From assembly GCF_003570705.1 (NCBI RefSeq), contig NZ_QWVT01000029.1, positions 1 to 64,000 of the forward strand: a stretch of 64,000 nucleotides of DNA, read 5' to 3'. The position numbers were made by a program, and so were the translations under genes. Positions 37,509 through 44,240 of the stretch are shown here, in pieces. Numbering within the stretch: the first letter of the stretch is position 1; each line of letters begins with the position of its first letter. The stretch is from Mesobacillus zeae. Lineage in GTDB: Bacteria > Bacillota > Bacilli > Bacillales > Cytobacillaceae. The notes below the pieces were generated by a model that saw nothing but the letters and a program-made list of their open reading frames with translations, searched no databases and was not told the DNA's origin.

Positions 37509-38024
37509 TCACTTTCCCTGGATTGAGCGGTAGTATTGAGCTTTTTCTGCGTATTCGCGGCTGATTCGCACCATGTCTTTTATATCATCTTCGTTTAGTT
37601 CACGGATGACTTTGGCAGGTCTTCCGAATGCTAGCGTATTAGGAGGAATTTTCTTTCCCTGCGGCACGAGGCTTCCTGCCCCGATAAAAGCTCCTTCTCC
37701 TATTTCCGCCTGGTCAAGGATGATGGATCCCATTCCAATCAGTGCTTTTTTTCGGATGATGCAGCTGTGCAGGATGACTTGATGGCCAACCGTCACTTCA
37801 TCTTCTAAAATCAGCGGGTTATTGGGACTTTGGTGCAGCACGGAGTTATCCTGAATGTTTACTTTTCTGCCGATAATAGTCGGCGCAACATCGCCGCGGA
37901 TTGTGCTGTTAAACCAGACGCTGGATTCCTCGCCGATTTCAACATCTCCAGTCACTGTGGCATAGTCTGCGATAAAGGCTGATTCAGCAATTTTGGGCAG
38001 CTTATCGTTATAAGGGTAAATCAT
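37509..38024 (-). CDS. ytoA: Gamma-carbonic-anhydrase-like hexapeptide protein YtoA
   Basis: A 171-aa left-handed beta-helix protein of hexapeptide repeats (VTGDVEIGEESSVWFNSTIR, then NIQDNSVLHQ and VTVGHQVILHSC). The His positions in VLHQ, VGHQ and LHSC fit the three zinc ligands of gamma-class enzymes. Activity has not been shown for most family members. AGGAGTG precedes the ATG. Divergent from ytpA. Confidence 0.9.
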   Translation of the reverse strand: MIYPYNDKLPKIAESAFIADYATVTGDVEIGEESSVWFNSTIRGDVAPTIIGRKVNIQDNSVLHQSPNNPLILEDEVTVGHQVILHSCIIRKKALIGMGSIILDQAEIGEGAFIGAGSLVPQGKKIPPNTLAFGRPAKVIRELNEDDIKDMVRISREYAEKAQYYRSIQGK

Positions 38025-38155
38025 TAAAAAGCACTCCTGTCATGTATAGGATTGAATAATAGGAAATCCCGGAAGGTTCAGGCTTTCCTTTACAGTTAAT
38101 TATATATTATAGTTCTTTTAATAGTTGTGAAAGTAAAAGGTAGGTGCAGACATTC

Positions 38156-38959
38156 ATGTGGAAATGGGAAGCAGAGGGAGAGGCAAGAGCAGTAATCGTG
38201 ATTGTCCATGGTGCGCTCGAGCATCATGGCCGCTATGGCTGGCTGATAGAAATGTGGCGGACATCCGGGTTCCACGTCATCATGGGAGACTTGCCTGGAC
38301 AAGGCATGACAACAAGAGCCCACAGGGGCCACATCGATGCTTTTGATGATTATCTTGTAGAAGTCAAGGAATGGCTGAACGCCGCATATGTTTTTGATCT
38401 TCCAGTCTTCCTGATCGGGCATAGTATGGGAGGGCTTGTAGCGATCCGTCATCTGCAGGAACACAGGGGCAACATTGCCGGGGTGATTCTCTCCTCGCCA
38501 TGTCTTGGGCTTGTAAATTATCCGTCGAAGGCGTTGAATTTCCTTTCGGTTGTACTCAACTCGGTTGTCCCTTCCTTCAGGATAGCGCCTGGTCTGTCTG
38601 TCGATATGGCTACACGGAATGAAGATGTCAAAGAAGTAGATTACAATGATTCGCTTTACGTGACCAAAGTCTCTGTCAGGTGGTATCGGGAACTGCTAGA
38701 TGCCATGGAACAAGCTTTTGAGGATATGGGGAAAATCCAGGATATCCCTATGCTGCTGATGCAGGGCGGTGACGACAAAATTGTCGACAAGCGCGCTGTG
38801 AAGGAATGGTTCAATAACGCTCCGTTATCAGAAAAAAGGTATAAGGAATGGCCAAATTGCTATCACGAAATTTTCAATGAACCCGAGAGGGATGAAGTTT
38901 TTGAATATGCAAAGGACTTTGTTATAAGCCAGTTGAAAGCAATTGGCTATATTTACTAG
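38156..38959 (+). CDS. ytpA: Alpha/beta hydrolase, lysophospholipase-like, YtpA
   Basis: In B. subtilis YtpA is linked to making the lysophospholipid antibiotic bacilysocin. The 267-aa protein has VIVHGALEHHGRYG, the nucleophile elbow IGHSMGGLVAI (near residue 90), the Asp in GGDDKIVDKRA (near 203) and the His in CYHEIFNEPE (near 235). ATG 38156 is preferred, as homologues start MW; a GTG four codons upstream has poor spacing. ytpB follows at 14 bases, forming an operon. Confidence 0.9.
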   Translation: MWKWEAEGEARAVIVIVHGALEHHGRYGWLIEMWRTSGFHVIMGDLPGQGMTTRAHRGHIDAFDDYLVEVKEWLNAAYVFDLPVFLIGHSMGGLVAIRHLQEHRGNIAGVILSSPCLGLVNYPSKALNFLSVVLNSVVPSFRIAPGLSVDMATRNEDVKEVDYNDSLYVTKVSVRWYRELLDAMEQAFEDMGKIQDIPMLLMQGGDDKIVDKRAVKEWFNNAPLSEKRYKEWPNCYHEIFNEPERDEVFEYAKDFVISQLKAIGYIY

Positions 38960-38972
38960 AGAGGAGCAATCT

Positions 38973-40067
38973 ATGTCGATTCCATCGATGCCAATTGCCT
39001 TGATGTACCGAGTCTATCGAAAAGTCCTCCCACAGGTTCACCACGAACTTAAATATTGGAAGGAAAAAGCAAAAGATATACCGAATGATGAATTAAGGAA
39101 ACAGGCACTTGCGAGCATTGAAGATAAAACATTTCATTGCGAAGGTGGAGGCATCCTCAGTCTCATTGCCAATGAAAGCTGCCCAAAAGCAATCAAGTTC
39201 ATTGTGGCATACCAAACGATTAGCGATTATCTGGATAATCTCTGTGACCGGAGCACTTCTCTTGATCCAGCAGATTTTGCCGCGATTCATGAATCAATGG
39301 AGGACGCGCTTTCTGATAGCGGGGAACTTCGTAATTATTATCGGGAAAGAGAAGACTGCAATGACGGAGGCTACTTGGAAGAGCTTGTGACAGTCTGCCG
39401 GGAGACGATTGCAGGTTTGCCAAGCTATCCATTGATAAAAGGACAGCTAAATGAGCTTTGCAGGTATTATTGTGACCTGCAAATTCATAAGCATGTTGAA
39501 CAGGGCAAAAGAGTCGAGAGGCTGAAGGAGTGGTTTGACGGACATAGGGACAAGATGCCTGAAATGCAGTGGTATGAATTTTCCGCTTGTACCGGATCGA
39601 CACTTGGAATTTTTTGTCTCGTTTCCTATGCGATGCGTGACGATTTCCGGCCGGAGTTTGCCGACAGCATCCGCAATGGATATTTTCCATATATACAGGG
39701 CTTACATATTCTCCTCGATTACTTTATCGATCAAGATGAAGACTTGAAGGAAGGGGATTTGAATTTTTGCTTCTACTACGAAAGCGAAGAAGCCTTGTTC
39801 AGCAGGCTTCTCCATTTTATCGAGAATGCAGATTACCATACATCAAACCTGCCCCACCGCAAATTTCATCAACTGATCAACCGAGGCCTGCTGGGCGTAT
39901 ACCTATCCGATGAAAAAGTCCGGAGCCAGCATAATGTGAAAAAGCTGGCTAAAAGCATGATTAAAAGCGGCGGACATGTCAGCTATTTCTTCTATGTGAA
40001 CGGACTATTGTACCGGTCAATTCAAAAATGGGTTCCGGCAAGCCTTGTCCGCTCATTTGTAAAATAA
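38973..40067 (+). CDS. ytpB: Tetraprenyl-beta-curcumene synthase YtpB
   Basis: Cyclises all-trans tetraprenyl diphosphate to a C35 (sesquarterpene) product found in Bacillus spore lipids; the enzyme has no classical terpene-synthase DDxxD or DxDD box. The 364-aa protein matches DUF2600: FIVAYQTISDYLDNLCDRST with an acidic motif (near residue 87) and GLHILLDYFIDQDEDLKEGD (near 245). GAGGAGC precedes ATG 38973. Operon with ytpA. It would need a squalene-hopene-type cyclase elsewhere for the later step. Confidence 0.9.
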   Translation: MSIPSMPIALMYRVYRKVLPQVHHELKYWKEKAKDIPNDELRKQALASIEDKTFHCEGGGILSLIANESCPKAIKFIVAYQTISDYLDNLCDRSTSLDPADFAAIHESMEDALSDSGELRNYYREREDCNDGGYLEELVTVCRETIAGLPSYPLIKGQLNELCRYYCDLQIHKHVEQGKRVERLKEWFDGHRDKMPEMQWYEFSACTGSTLGIFCLVSYAMRDDFRPEFADSIRNGYFPYIQGLHILLDYFIDQDEDLKEGDLNFCFYYESEEALFSRLLHFIENADYHTSNLPHRKFHQLINRGLLGVYLSDEKVRSQHNVKKLAKSMIKSGGHVSYFFYVNGLLYRSIQKWVPASLVRSFVK

Positions 40068-40104
40068 ACAAAAGCACTCGTTCAGCATTGATTTGGCGCT
40101 GACC

Positions 40105-40245
40105 GGGCGCTTCCGCTTTTCATTGTCCAGCTAAAGCGCCTAGAGGCTTGAGTCATAAGCCAAGCCGTCAAGAAGGTTAAAGAGCAACCTTCTCGCTGGC
40201 TTGTCTTATGCTTGTCGCCTCTGAACAAGGCGCTTTCGCATTTCC
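40105..40245. repeat. Structured interspersed repeat typical of Bacillaceae
   Basis: The element runs from GGGCGCTTCCGCTTTT to GGCGCTTTCGCATTT. Nested inverted repeats: AAAGCGCC-TAGAGGC with GCCTCT...AAGGCGCTTT (outer), CATAAGCCAAGCC with GGCTTGTCTTATG (middle), and AGAAGGTT with AACCTTCT (inner). I recognise the GCGCCTAG...CTTATGCTTGTCGCC pattern from intergenic regions of many Bacillus relatives, where it occurs in many copies. It fills the gap between two converging genes and may also end their transcripts. Confidence 0.8.
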
Positions 40246-40247
40246 CT

Positions 40248-40820
40248 TCACCGTTTTTCTATTGCTACGATGAAGGGCGGGCTGTTCTTTTGGTTAATGA
40301 ATTGGTAGCGTAGAACATGGGCTTTGTCCTGCGGGAGTGTTTCGGCATACTGCAGCAGGATATCTTTTTCAGCACTGCCTTCCGGGTGGCCATGGTAAAT
40401 CACAATCACAATGACTCCTTGCGGTGATAACATGTTAAAAATTTGTTCCACAGCTGCAATAGTCGTATCAGGAATTGTAACAATCGATTTGTCGCCTCCA
40501 GGAAGGTAGCCGAGATTAAAAATGGCCCCGGATATCCTCCCATGGAATTCTGGTGGAATCCAGGCTTTGGTATTCTGATGCCCGGTTTTAAATAGAGCTG
40601 CCCTTTTCTCCAGCCCCCGTTTGACAAGCTTTTCCATGCAGGATTCCAAAGCTGCTTCCTGAATGTCAAATCCAAAGACCTTGCCATTTTCGCCGACAAG
40701 ATCTGCAAGGAATACAGTATCATGGCCATTTCCCACAGTTGCATCAATCACAATATCGCCTGGAGAAACAGCTTTTTCCAGCAGGATTTTGGCAAATGGG
40801 AGAATCCGTTCAAGCTTCAA
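40248..40820 (-). CDS. ytqB: Class I SAM-dependent methyltransferase YtqB
   Basis: A 190-aa Rossmann-fold methyltransferase: VIDATVGNGHDTVFLADL (SAM motif I, near residue 27), FGFDIQEAALESC (motif II) and ISGAIFNLGYLPGGDKSI with an NLGYLPG motif (near 100). It belongs to the YtqB family once labelled rRNA methylase; the target is uncertain, with tRNA wobble uridines suggested for relatives. It overlaps ytqA by four bases (ATGA), which supports a joint role in tRNA modification. Confidence 0.88.
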   Translation of the reverse strand: MKLERILPFAKILLEKAVSPGDIVIDATVGNGHDTVFLADLVGENGKVFGFDIQEAALESCMEKLVKRGLEKRAALFKTGHQNTKAWIPPEFHGRISGAIFNLGYLPGGDKSIVTIPDTTIAAVEQIFNMLSPQGVIVIVIYHGHPEGSAEKDILLQYAETLPQDKAHVLRYQFINQKNSPPFIVAIEKR

Positions 40821-41803
40821 GCGAGATCCTCCTTACCAGGAGCAAGATTTTCTTTTGCTCTGCTGTAATATTTCCCCTGCCAGCTGTTCCGCCTTTCCAA
40901 TTCTGCATCAATCGCATTCAGTACTTCCCACTTGTTTACGCTCCACATAGGTCCAATCATTAAATCAATCGGACCGTCACCCGTGATACGGTGGACAATC
41001 ATGCAAGGGGGCAAAACTTCAAGCTGGTCGCAAACGAGGCAAACATAATCTTCAAAAGAAAGGAACTCAAGCATCCCTTTTTCATATTGTTTGACCATCG
41101 GCGTTCCTTTGAGAAGGTGGAGAAGGTGTATTTTAATGCCTTGCACATCAAGTTTCGCGACTTCACGGGCTGTTTCCATCATCATTTCAGGTGTTTCAAG
41201 CGGCAGTCCATTGATGATATGAGTACAAACCCTGATTCCTCTTTTTCTAAGTTTCTCTACGCCCTCTTTATACACCTGGAAATCATGTGCGCGGTTTACA
41301 AGGAGCGCCGTCTTTTCGTGAATGGTCTGCAGACCCATTTCCAGCCAAAGGTAAGTTCGTTCATTAAGTTCGGCAAGATAGTCCACTACTTCATCCGGAA
41401 GGCAATCAGGCCTTGTGGCAATTGATAAGCCGACAACACCTTCCTGCTTCAGCACAGGCTTGAATTTCTCACGGAGCACAGAAACAGGTGCATGTGTATT
41501 GGTATAGGCCTGAAAATAAGCCATGTATTTTCCGTCTTTCCATTTAGTATGCATTTTTTCCCTTACCCGGCGAAATTGAGTATCAAGGTCCTCATTCCGG
41601 TCCCCGGCAAAATCGCCTGACCCTGCGGCGCTGCAGAAGGTACATCCTCCATAGGCAGCGGTCCCGTCACGGTTTGGACAGTCAAATCCTCCATCAAGCG
41701 AAATTTTAAACACCTTATGCCCGAAATGGTTTCGTAAATGGTAATTCCATGTATGATACCTTTTTTGGTCGGTAGCGTATGGAAATGGATTTTCCCGGTT
41801 CAT
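40817..41803 (-). CDS. ytqA: Radical SAM protein YtqA (TIGR01212 family)
   Basis: A 328-aa radical-SAM protein. Its cluster cysteines lie in FDCPNRDGTAAYGGCTFC (near residues 41-58), a spacing wider than the usual CxxxCxxC and typical of this family. LSIATRPDCLPDEVVDYLAE and THIINGLPLE follow. The exact reaction is not established; its pairing with the methyltransferase YtqB suggests a tRNA modification. Translation is coupled to ytqB. Confidence 0.9.
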   Translation of the reverse strand: MNRENPFPYATDQKRYHTWNYHLRNHFGHKVFKISLDGGFDCPNRDGTAAYGGCTFCSAAGSGDFAGDRNEDLDTQFRRVREKMHTKWKDGKYMAYFQAYTNTHAPVSVLREKFKPVLKQEGVVGLSIATRPDCLPDEVVDYLAELNERTYLWLEMGLQTIHEKTALLVNRAHDFQVYKEGVEKLRKRGIRVCTHIINGLPLETPEMMMETAREVAKLDVQGIKIHLLHLLKGTPMVKQYEKGMLEFLSFEDYVCLVCDQLEVLPPCMIVHRITGDGPIDLMIGPMWSVNKWEVLNAIDAELERRNSWQGKYYSRAKENLAPGKEDLA

Positions 41804-42020
41804 TGTAAAAACTCCTCTTCAGCTTTTTTTCCGAATGTGGCTGTTTAAGCCAGCAAACCCATAAAAAGAATTGTATCACGAAGGTTTCGGGTATCCAATG
41901 CCCAAAAAGAAATGGAAGCATTAAGCAAGGATTCACAGTGATAGGAAGTAATGATGTGAACACACTAATAAGGAAGCGGCCAGCTTCATTTGATATTTTA
42001 GGGTTAGGGGGTCTTTGCCG

Positions 42021-42284
42021 ATGGCAACACGCCAATCAGTTGAAGAACATATCCAGGTATGCGAAAACAGTATCGTTTCCGCCAGGGAGCAGTATGAAAA
42101 GGCAGGCATGCAGGAGCATTATAATGAGGAAGAATACACATCCTCGTTGCAGCAGCTGGAAACTGCCTATAATGACCTAGCCAAGCTTGCGTTCAGCTGC
42201 AATTCCCAGCAGCGTGAAAGGCTTCACCGAATGAGGCTCCAGCTTCAGCAGCTGCAAAACAGTATGATTTTGCGTGGCCATTAA
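42021..42284 (+). CDS. ytzC: YtzC-like DUF2524 small helical protein
   Basis: An 87-aa helical protein (VEEHIQVCENSIVSAREQYE, later LQQLETAYNDLAKL). It is predicted coiled-coil throughout with no signal or membrane segment. B. subtilis has YtzC next to ytqA. AGGGGG lies nine bases before ATG 42021. Function unknown. A second small gene follows 18 bases later. Confidence 0.82.
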   Translation: MATRQSVEEHIQVCENSIVSAREQYEKAGMQEHYNEEEYTSSLQQLETAYNDLAKLAFSCNSQQRERLHRMRLQLQQLQNSMILRGH

Positions 42285-42302
42285 AAAGGGGGCAAGCAGT
42301 GG

Positions 42303-42482
42303 ATGAAAAAGAAATCAAAGCAAAATAACCCAGAGCAAAAGACAAGAAATGGAGTGAATAATCGGGATTTGGAATTGGGCTCCGAACATGACCCTGTCAA
42401 GAAAGCAAAAAAGAAGTACGAAGAAAGCGGAGGGCAGCCTGTTAAATCCAAGTTCCATCCAGAACCAGAGCAATCTTCGTAA
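42303..42482 (+). CDS. Small hydrophilic hypothetical protein
   Basis: A 59-aa, very polar protein (MKKKSKQNNPEQKTRNGVNN, later EHDPVKKAKKKYEESGGQP), rich in Lys, Glu, Asn and Gln, probably disordered. AAGGGGGC lies eight bases before the ATG, and a terminator follows six bases after the stop, both supporting a real gene. Size and composition resemble small spore-associated proteins, but I cannot assign a family. Confidence 0.65.
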   Translation: MKKKSKQNNPEQKTRNGVNNRDLELGSEHDPVKKAKKKYEESGGQPVKSKFHPEPEQSS

Positions 42483-42487
42483 GAGGG

Positions 42488-42524
42488 AAGCCGTATTTAT
42501 CCTTTATGGATATGCGGCTTTTTC
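42488..42524 (+). terminator. Terminator after the ytzC pair
   Basis: AAGCCGTAT...ATCC / GGATATGCGGCTT forms a stem followed by TTTTT. It separates ytzC from the ccm-nrf operon. Confidence 0.85.
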
Positions 42525-42598
42525 TATGTCCCCTGGGCAATTAAAATTCCTTGTGCAATTCATCCTGTTCACAAAACAGTTAAATCTCGAACATATTT

Positions 42599-42643
42599 CG
42601 TGATTTAAGTCACAGATAGAGGGCTTTTATAAATGTTTAAAAT
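42599..42643 (+). promoter_or_regulatory. Fnr-type box 1 and candidate promoter of the ccm-nrf operon
   Basis: CGTGATTTAAGTCACA (42599-42614) matches TGTGA-N6-TCACA with one change. A -10-like TAAAAT lies at 42638-42643, placing the box centre near -43 from a start at about 42650, close to the -41.5 activating position seen at hmp. No good -35 is present, as for activator-dependent promoters. The following leader would be about 150 bases. Confidence 0.72.
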
Positions 42644-42730
42644 AGAGTAGACAATTAAACATGCATAATCATGCTCTTCCCCTAAAAAGTCAAAGATTAT
42701 CCGGGGAAAGCGGCAATAAGGAACTTTTAA

Positions 42731-42746
42731 TGTGAAATTATTCACA
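42731..42746 (+). promoter_or_regulatory. Fnr-type box 2 in the ccm-nrf leader
   Basis: TGTGAAATTATTCACA is a perfect TGTGA-N6-TCACA palindrome, 132 bases after box 1 and 56 bases before the first gene. A -10 at the standard distance is not evident. It could serve a second promoter, act as a repressor site downstream of the first, or bind another CRP-family protein. Confidence 0.65.
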
Positions 42747-42802
42747 AAACGGACATGTTTATAGGAGGACTTACAAAAAGAATACAGGAAAGGATGTTAC
42801 AT

Positions 42803-43774
42803 ATGAAAAAGTGGGGGCTTGTTTTGCCTTTGACCATCAGCCTTCTAATCGCTATACCGGGCTTTGCCAATGCAAATATTAGCGAGAACGCATTGAAAAT
42901 GGAAGAGCTGACTGTTCAGGTCATGCCCGAATTTTCCTACCACCCAAAAGATAAAAACAGTGACAGGCCACCACTGCTGGTCGGTTATCATGGATCGCTG
43001 AAGAACAATACGGAAAAGGGGCAGAAAGGCCAAATTGAAATCCCGCTTCCAATGAATGAAAAGAACTTTCGGATTGGGTATGTAGCTGATTATTCCCGGG
43101 ACCTTACAGAAATGAACGAGATCAAATATGAAGTAGATAAGCGCAAAGGGACAATATCGTGGAAAACGAGTGAAGAGATTCAGCCTCAGGAAATATACAA
43201 ATTTGTAATCGAGTACTACAGTGACACCATCAAGGAGAAAAGAGACAGCAAACAGCTTCAATATACATTCAAAAGCTTTGCCGATATCGGCCTAATGAAC
43301 CTGATCTTTGTAGAACCGTTGAAAAGTGAGAGCTTCAAATTGAAGCCTGAGGCAGAATCACATCAGAAAAATACATACAACATGAATATGTTTGTGTACC
43401 AGACTCAGGGAATGAAGCCAGGCACTGTGAAAAACATCCAGCTTGACTACAAACGGAATGAAAAGAACACTACTGCCGAAATTCTGGATTCAATGGCCGG
43501 AACAACCGGGAAAAAAGCGCCTGCCAGAGAGAACACAGAGAGAATGCCATTATGGCTCGTGATTGCTGTAGTAGGCGGAGTGTCAGCTGCCGCAGCACTT
43601 ATTTTGGCAGCAATCATGAAGAAACGTTCAACCAGAGGAGCGAAAAGTATTCCCGATAAAGCTGTCAGACAGGACCGCAACGGATTGAAAAAGCAAAAGC
43701 TCAGGAGCATGCTTCTCGATGGAAGCATCACTGAGGAAGAATACAACGAACTGTCGAAAAAATTCGGAGGTTAA
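42803..43774 (+). CDS. Unknown membrane-anchored extracytoplasmic protein, first gene of the ccm-nrf operon
   Basis: A 323-aa protein I do not recognise. Layout: signal peptide (1-25, cut likely after GFANA), an outside domain of about 220 residues that looks beta-rich and has no cysteine, one membrane segment (about 248-272), and a basic cytosolic tail. The tail ends in a short helix pair, KLRSMLLDGSITEEEYNELS, resembling SHOCT-type oligomerisation tails. ATG 42803 follows AAAGGATG; upstream in-frame codons precede the signal peptide. It lies four bases from ccmE, so a role in heme delivery or cytochrome assembly is inferred only from position. Confidence 0.8.
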   Translation: MKKWGLVLPLTISLLIAIPGFANANISENALKMEELTVQVMPEFSYHPKDKNSDRPPLLVGYHGSLKNNTEKGQKGQIEIPLPMNEKNFRIGYVADYSRDLTEMNEIKYEVDKRKGTISWKTSEEIQPQEIYKFVIEYYSDTIKEKRDSKQLQYTFKSFADIGLMNLIFVEPLKSESFKLKPEAESHQKNTYNMNMFVYQTQGMKPGTVKNIQLDYKRNEKNTTAEILDSMAGTTGKKAPARENTERMPLWLVIAVVGGVSAAAALILAAIMKKRSTRGAKSIPDKAVRQDRNGLKKQKLRSMLLDGSITEEEYNELSKKFGG

Positions 43775-43778
43775 TAAC

Positions 43779-44219
43779 ATGAAAAAAAACAGTAAAATAC
43801 TCGCTGGTTTGGCTCTGGCAGCGACAGCCATTATCATCATGCTATTCTCCACAATGCCAAGTGCAGGGAGCAAGGAAATTACGATTACTGACCTTAGTGA
43901 AAACGCTGCCAAATATCAAGATGACTATATCATGACTCAAGGCTTGTTGAAGAAAGAGACAGTAAAATGGGATGCGGACAAGCTGGAATTGCACTTTGAT
44001 ATATATGATGAGAGCGGAAAGGAAATCATGCCGATATTCTATAAGGGAGTCAAGCCGGATAATTTCTCTGATGACGTCATTATCATTGTAGAAGGCTTCA
44101 TCCAAAAAGACGGAGTTTTCCACGCGGAAAAAGTTCAAACAAAATGCCCTTCAAAATATGAAGGGAAAGATTATGACGAAGAAAAGCATAAAGAAATCTT
44201 CAATGACAAAAAGCAATAA
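43779..44219 (+). CDS. ccmE: Heme chaperone CcmE, CxxxY type
   Basis: Takes heme from CcmC outside the membrane and passes it to CcmF. The 146-aa protein has an N-terminal membrane anchor (about 7-25) and an OB-fold domain (DYIMTQGLLKKETVKW, later VEGFIQKDGVFHAEKV). The heme-binding site is CPSKY (Cys123, Tyr127) in place of the usual HxxxY. This Cys variant is known from sulfate reducers and archaea, usually in System I sets without CcmH. ATG 43779 is preferred over an upstream frame inside the previous gene. Confidence 0.88.
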   Translation: MKKNSKILAGLALAATAIIIMLFSTMPSAGSKEITITDLSENAAKYQDDYIMTQGLLKKETVKWDADKLELHFDIYDESGKEIMPIFYKGVKPDNFSDDVIIIVEGFIQKDGVFHAEKVQTKCPSKYEGKDYDEEKHKEIFNDKKQ

Positions 44220-44240
44220 AACAGACGGGTGGTTATCAGT

